From JAXLQL01 sp046331625 (GTDB lineage Bacteria; Acidobacteriota; Terriglobia; Bryobacterales; Bryobacteraceae): a DNA stretch of 64,000 nucleotides. The position numbers and the translations under genes are program-made. The stretch is taken from the NCBI GenBank assembly GCA_046331625.1, contig JAXLQL010000003.1, positions 124,001 through 188,000 of the forward strand. Direction: 5' to 3'. Of the stretch, positions 61,701 through 64,000 are shown one piece after another (position 1 is the first letter of the stretch; each line of letters begins with the position of its first letter). The notes below the pieces were generated by a model. That model was not told the origin of the DNA and did not search any database. It was given only the letters and a program-made list of their open reading frames with translations.

Positions 61701-62726
61701 AGCGCTGACATCGTGGTGCAAGCGCCCTCCGGGTGCGGATGGACAGTTTCGTCCAGCGCCGATTGGCTCACGCCGTCGATCTCCAGCGGCTTCGGCACAG
61801 CCCATGTCAGTCTCTTCCTGAGCCGAAACCCCGAAGCTACCAGAACAGGCGCCATTCAGATCGGAGTTTCGCGCACTCTCGTGACGCAAGCGGCGAAGTC
61901 GTGCTCGTTTTCGTTTGTTCCGACGGCGCTATGGGTGCCGCCCACAGCCGGGTCGACTCAGGTTGAACTCCTGACGGACGAAGGGTGCCCGTGGAGTCTC
62001 CAGGATTCGACCCTGCGCTACTTCACAGTGTCGCCCACCTCCGGCACAGGGCCCACTCAGTTGACCGTGACGCGCATGGCGAACTCGGACGGTCAGCCGC
62101 GCCAGGATCTTTTCCGGGTCGTCAATCGCGACCTTTTCTCGATCCTGCAGTTCTCTGTCCCACCTTGTGCATCTTCCGCCGAAGCTTCCCCAACCCGGTT
62201 CCCGCCGGAAGGAGGCTCGGGCAAGATCACGATCAAGGCTCCTCCGGACTGCGCCCGCAATGCAAGCGGTTCCTTCGTGAAGATCACATCCGGGCAAGGC
62301 GGCTCGGGGGACGGCGACCTCGAGTTCGAAGTGGACATCAATCTGGATCCGAAGCGGCGGTCCGAGGCGATCACGCCAGGCGGACTACCGGTGATAGTCA
62401 CGCAAGACGGAAGCTGCGGATCGGACTTGTGTCCGTTTGGAGGCCCGGCCATAATTGCGCCGCGAGACCAAGTCTCGTCATTCGGCTTCACCGCTTCCTG
62501 GAAGCCGTTACCCGATGTCGTGGGCTACCAGCTCTGGGTGGTTCAATACAACTCCGGAAAAAGAAACACCAAAGTCATCGAGCGCAACCTCGACCGCGCG
62601 ACAACGAGAACGGAATTGGTCCTACCGCCTGGCCCCTACACGCTCGCCGTCCGGGGTTGCACCGCGGAGCCGTTCGGGACCACGAACTGCGGAGCCTTCT
62701 CGTCGATCGGCTTGGCCGTGAAGTGA
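58779..62726 (+). CDS. Large SBBP/BNR/BACON secreted protein
   Basis: Start at the ATG at 58779, opening a signal peptide (CRVLIAASLPFLAFAAG); a GTG at 58731 is in frame but less likely. The 1315 residues comprise a DUF7948-type domain (~20-210; EENRGQAAADVRFLARG, YDGIDLVYYGHEREFEYDL), SBBP repeats to ~600 (ALDSAGNVYVAGQTSS, VVDRTGAAIVTGSTSSYDFP), a BNR/sortilin-like propeller at ~600-850 (SLDGGETWQPLG, SSDGGDSWSAMSG, RTSDGGITWSQT, RTTDGGVSWAPV), BACON-like modules near 960-1080 (CGWTVSSSADWLTPSISSGF) and a fibronectin-like C-terminus. It probably binds glycans outside the cell. Confidence 0.88.
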   Translation: MICRVLIAASLPFLAFAAGTGQSNKARADFARMLLYFEENRGQAAADVRFLARGGGHPVAVMDSGVEIGSLSMRLVGARSAKLTPRVPLEGRVNYFIGADPKKWHRQIPTFARVEAAGVYDGIDLVYYGHEREFEYDLVVHPGADPGKVEMQFTGAKRLRVDAAGALVAETAQGPVRWKKPVVYQAGRKTIDGGYVLAGDRVRFRVGAYDRSRVLTIDPVLEYAIAVPGTNGYTDAVNGIALDSAGNVYVAGQTSSPVAREASANRDLYGMNAFVAKLSANGTGFSFFSYLGGTGEEAAKDIVVDRTGAAIVTGSTSSYDFPSVPGPRQSGGNGDAFVVKLSPAGDAITLSMVLGGGSVEDARRVILEPDDTVTMVGSTLSRDFPLVNPVQPTIAGLADGWVARIRLADGAMLFSTYLGTPGSDTFQGAAVNPADRSLYVAGQTLDPFAPNAGQTMDCLVARLVRDGERYAIDYINRLGGSKFDACYDVAADEAFVYVGGMTSSDDLPVRAALQPARVGGADMFFGKLEQAAPGRVAFLTYLGSKGTDQVNRIAVENGSLVFAGIAGDTGLATLDAIQPTPRKSSVPVRSLDGGETWQPLGTRDNLIRAIASDPADASRMYAVGDELYTSSDGGDSWSAMSGLPFLPGSISAFAVSPRAVRLWAATFEGGIYSADPAGNWRRALLRDVYGIYAIDAIAADPVDPMWAYARESTRLFRTADGGTSWAGVFGTRTLAQRYVAVNPVNPQVVWTSGDTGPVRSNNRGANWVEAGVPYSNCAVFAAAPSDPATAYCLGGNGLFYRTSDGGITWSQTTPPPISPQSLTVSPANPELVYGADRAGLYRTTDGGVSWAPVPSFPAGTVAAIHIPPADPSRIYVTRQFANDAAIGRLSPEGKLEFFTYLGSARADSISALAVSRGAIYLGGGTGDASSFPFTRNGEVTRRQSAFAAKISPASAACVATAGARSGLVFDADGGSADIVVQAPSGCGWTVSSSADWLTPSISSGFGTAHVSLFLSRNPEATRTGAIQIGVSRTLVTQAAKSCSFSFVPTALWVPPTAGSTQVELLTDEGCPWSLQDSTLRYFTVSPTSGTGPTQLTVTRMANSDGQPRQDLFRVVNRDLFSILQFSVPPCASSAEASPTRFPPEGGSGKITIKAPPDCARNASGSFVKITSGQGGSGDGDLEFEVDINLDPKRRSEAITPGGLPVIVTQDGSCGSDLCPFGGPAIIAPRDQVSSFGFTASWKPLPDVVGYQLWVVQYNSGKRNTKVIERNLDRATTRTELVLPPGPYTLAVRGCTAEPFGTTNCGAFSSIGLAVK

Positions 62727-62736
62727 TTCACCCGCC

Positions 62737-63342
62737 TCACAACTCCGCCTCGCCATCCAAGCTCCGCCACAAATACCAACTCGCCACACTCGCCCACGGC
62801 CTCCACGGCGCCGCGATTCGCTCCATCTCCGCCGGCTTCGGCAGCTCGCCGAGTCCATACAGATTCCGCATCGCCGTCCGGACCCCATAGTCCCCCACCG
62901 GCAACACATCCTGCCGCCGCAGCGCGAAGATCAAGAACATGTGGACTGTCCACACCCCCACGCCCTTTACCTTCGTCAACTGCCCGATCACCGCATCGTC
63001 GGCAAGCGTTGGCAGCGCGTCGAAGTCCACTTCGCCATCGCGCGTCTTGCGCGCCAGATCGCGAATATAATCGGACTTCTGCTGCGACAACCCCGCCGCG
63101 CGCAGCTTCGCCGGCCGCACGCCGAGCACCCCCTGTGGCGTCACGCCAGCCTTGCCGCACGCCTTTTCGAACCGCTCGAAAATCGTCGCCGCCGCGCGAC
63201 CGTTCAGTTGTTGGAACACGATCGATCGCGCCAGCGCCGGAAACGTCGGCTCTCGATACGAGATCTTGTACGGACCCACGCGGTCGATCACCGCGCCGAG
63301 CACTTCGTCGCGTTGGCGTAGATGATCCAGTGCGCGCTTCAT
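62737..63342 (-). CDS. DNA-3-methyladenine glycosylase (AlkA-like)
   Basis: A 201-residue HhH-GPD glycosylase. ALARSIVFQQLNGRAAATIF is the first conserved block. LTKVKGVGVWTVHMFLIFAL holds the helix-hairpin-helix, and LPVGDYGVR has the catalytic Asp. It removes alkylated bases such as 3-methyladenine from DNA, starting base-excision repair. The length fits the short AlkA-like group that lacks the extra N-terminal domain. The 3' end is convergent with the SBBP protein, 10 bases away. Confidence 0.92.
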   Translation of the reverse strand: MKRALDHLRQRDEVLGAVIDRVGPYKISYREPTFPALARSIVFQQLNGRAAATIFERFEKACGKAGVTPQGVLGVRPAKLRAAGLSQQKSDYIRDLARKTRDGEVDFDALPTLADDAVIGQLTKVKGVGVWTVHMFLIFALRRQDVLPVGDYGVRTAMRNLYGLGELPKPAEMERIAAPWRPWASVASWYLWRSLDGEAEL

Positions 63343-63402
63343 GGAACCGAAACCGCCCGCTGCTGCGTCCCACCGGTGTATGGTGTCAACATAAAGGTAA
63401 TT

Positions 63403-64000
63403 ATGCGGAACTTCATCGCCCTGCCGCTAGTGGCGCTGGTCGCCGGGTTGGCGGCCCTTTCGCAGAAGCCTGCTCCACAGCCGCCGTCCGCGAAAGACGA
63501 GCCCGCCGAACGCGACCAGATCATCAAGGTCGACGTCGATCTCGTCAACGTGCTTTGCTCGGTTCGCGACAAGAAGGGCGCCTTCCTCACCAACCTCACC
63601 AAAGACGACTTCGCGATCTACGAAGAAGGCAAGCAGCAGGAGATCCGCTACTTCGGCCGCGAGAAGGATCTGCCGCTCACCATCGGCCTGCTCGTGGATG
63701 TCAGCAAGAGCCAGGAGAGCTTGATCGACATCGAACGCCGCGCCGGAGCGCAGTTCTTCGAGCGCGTTCTCACCAAGAAGGACATGGCGTTCCTCATCAG
63801 CTTCGGCGCCGAGGTGGAGTTGCTCCAGGACCTCACCAATTCGAACCGTACGCTCCGCAAAGGCCTCGACGAGCTCAAGCTCAACGCCGGAGTCGGCGGC
63901 GTGCTGCCTTCGCCCACTGGAGCGCAGCCTCGCGGCACCGTGATGTTCGACGCCGTCTATCTCGCCGCCAACGAGAAGCTGAAGCGCGAGGTGGGGCGCA
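63403..64000 (+). CDS. VWFA-related acidobacterial protein, N-terminal part
   Basis: Begins at the ATG at 63403 with AAAGGT just upstream and runs off the window end, so 199 residues are seen. After a signal peptide (LPLVALVAGLAALS) comes VDVDLVNVLCSVRDKKGAF and LTKDDFAIYEEGKQQEIRYF. A von Willebrand A domain begins at LTIGLLVDVSKSQESLIDIE, where the D-x-S-x-S MIDAS motif appears as DVSKS. This arrangement is the one described for the VWFA-related domain family peculiar to Acidobacteria. Function unknown; probably a secreted or periplasmic binding protein. Confidence 0.87.
   Translation, partial: MRNFIALPLVALVAGLAALSQKPAPQPPSAKDEPAERDQIIKVDVDLVNVLCSVRDKKGAFLTNLTKDDFAIYEEGKQQEIRYFGREKDLPLTIGLLVDVSKSQESLIDIERRAGAQFFERVLTKKDMAFLISFGAEVELLQDLTNSNRTLRKGLDELKLNAGVGGVLPSPTGAQPRGTVMFDAVYLAANEKLKREVGR

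Overview
The window reads as a GC-rich chromosome segment from an Acidobacteriota bacterium, probably of the Solibacter/Bryobacter type. The evidence is a 1090-residue Oar-like TonB receptor with an N-terminal carboxypeptidase-regulatory domain, a VWFA-related acidobacterial protein at the right edge, two very long secreted SBBP-repeat proteins (one with BNR-like and BACON-like parts), a tandem DUF3857 pair, a PEP-CTERM protein and many secreted enzymes. No rRNA, tRNA or CRISPR array was recognised.

Layout. 1-13.5 kb: metabolic and secreted enzymes (M81 peptidase end, SDR, small coupled lipoproteins, a Rieske/amidohydrolase pair, DUF3500, di-heme peroxidase with a DUF2202 ferritin-like partner, dGTPase, an M14 peptidase coupled to a SelA-like PLP protein). 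13.5-23 kb: a lactonase-like protein, an intact VapBC-type toxin-antitoxin pair with a probable leaderless promoter, then a DUF3857 gene split by a decayed 2.6-kb IS91-like element, and a NucS-like nuclease. 23-31 kb: a chemosensory operon on the minus strand (STAS, cheY, cheA, cheW, mcp, cheR, cheB, TonB-like) with a divergent gene that I read as a CheZ-like phosphatase. 31-34.5 kb: the TonB receptor. 34.5-40 kb: the highlight, a complete diversity-generating retroelement (DGR). 40-64 kb: GH2 glycosidase, a thioredoxin/haem/copper fusion, M28 peptidase, cysDN with a dead APS-kinase tail, a Rieske/cytochrome b-c module, an Omp85-like barrel, decayed MazEF, SBBP proteins, an AlkA-like glycosylase and the start of the VWFA protein.

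The DGR. A 117-bp template repeat (35258-35374) and a 117-bp variable repeat (36919-37035) differ at 13 positions. Every one of the 13 is an adenine in the template read on the coding strand, which is the hallmark of DGR adenine mutagenesis. The variable repeat encodes the last part of a formylglycine-generating-enzyme (C-type-lectin fold) domain. That domain ends a 955-residue TIR-NACHT protein, so the retroelement diversifies the sensor end of a predicted immune-like signalling NTPase. Avd and the reverse transcriptase lie between target and template on the same strand, with the template downstream of the reverse transcriptase.

The neighbourhood also holds two families of intergenic repeats, remnants of toxin-antitoxin genes and a broken insertion element, so accessory DNA is concentrated at 14.5-23 kb and 34.5-40 kb.
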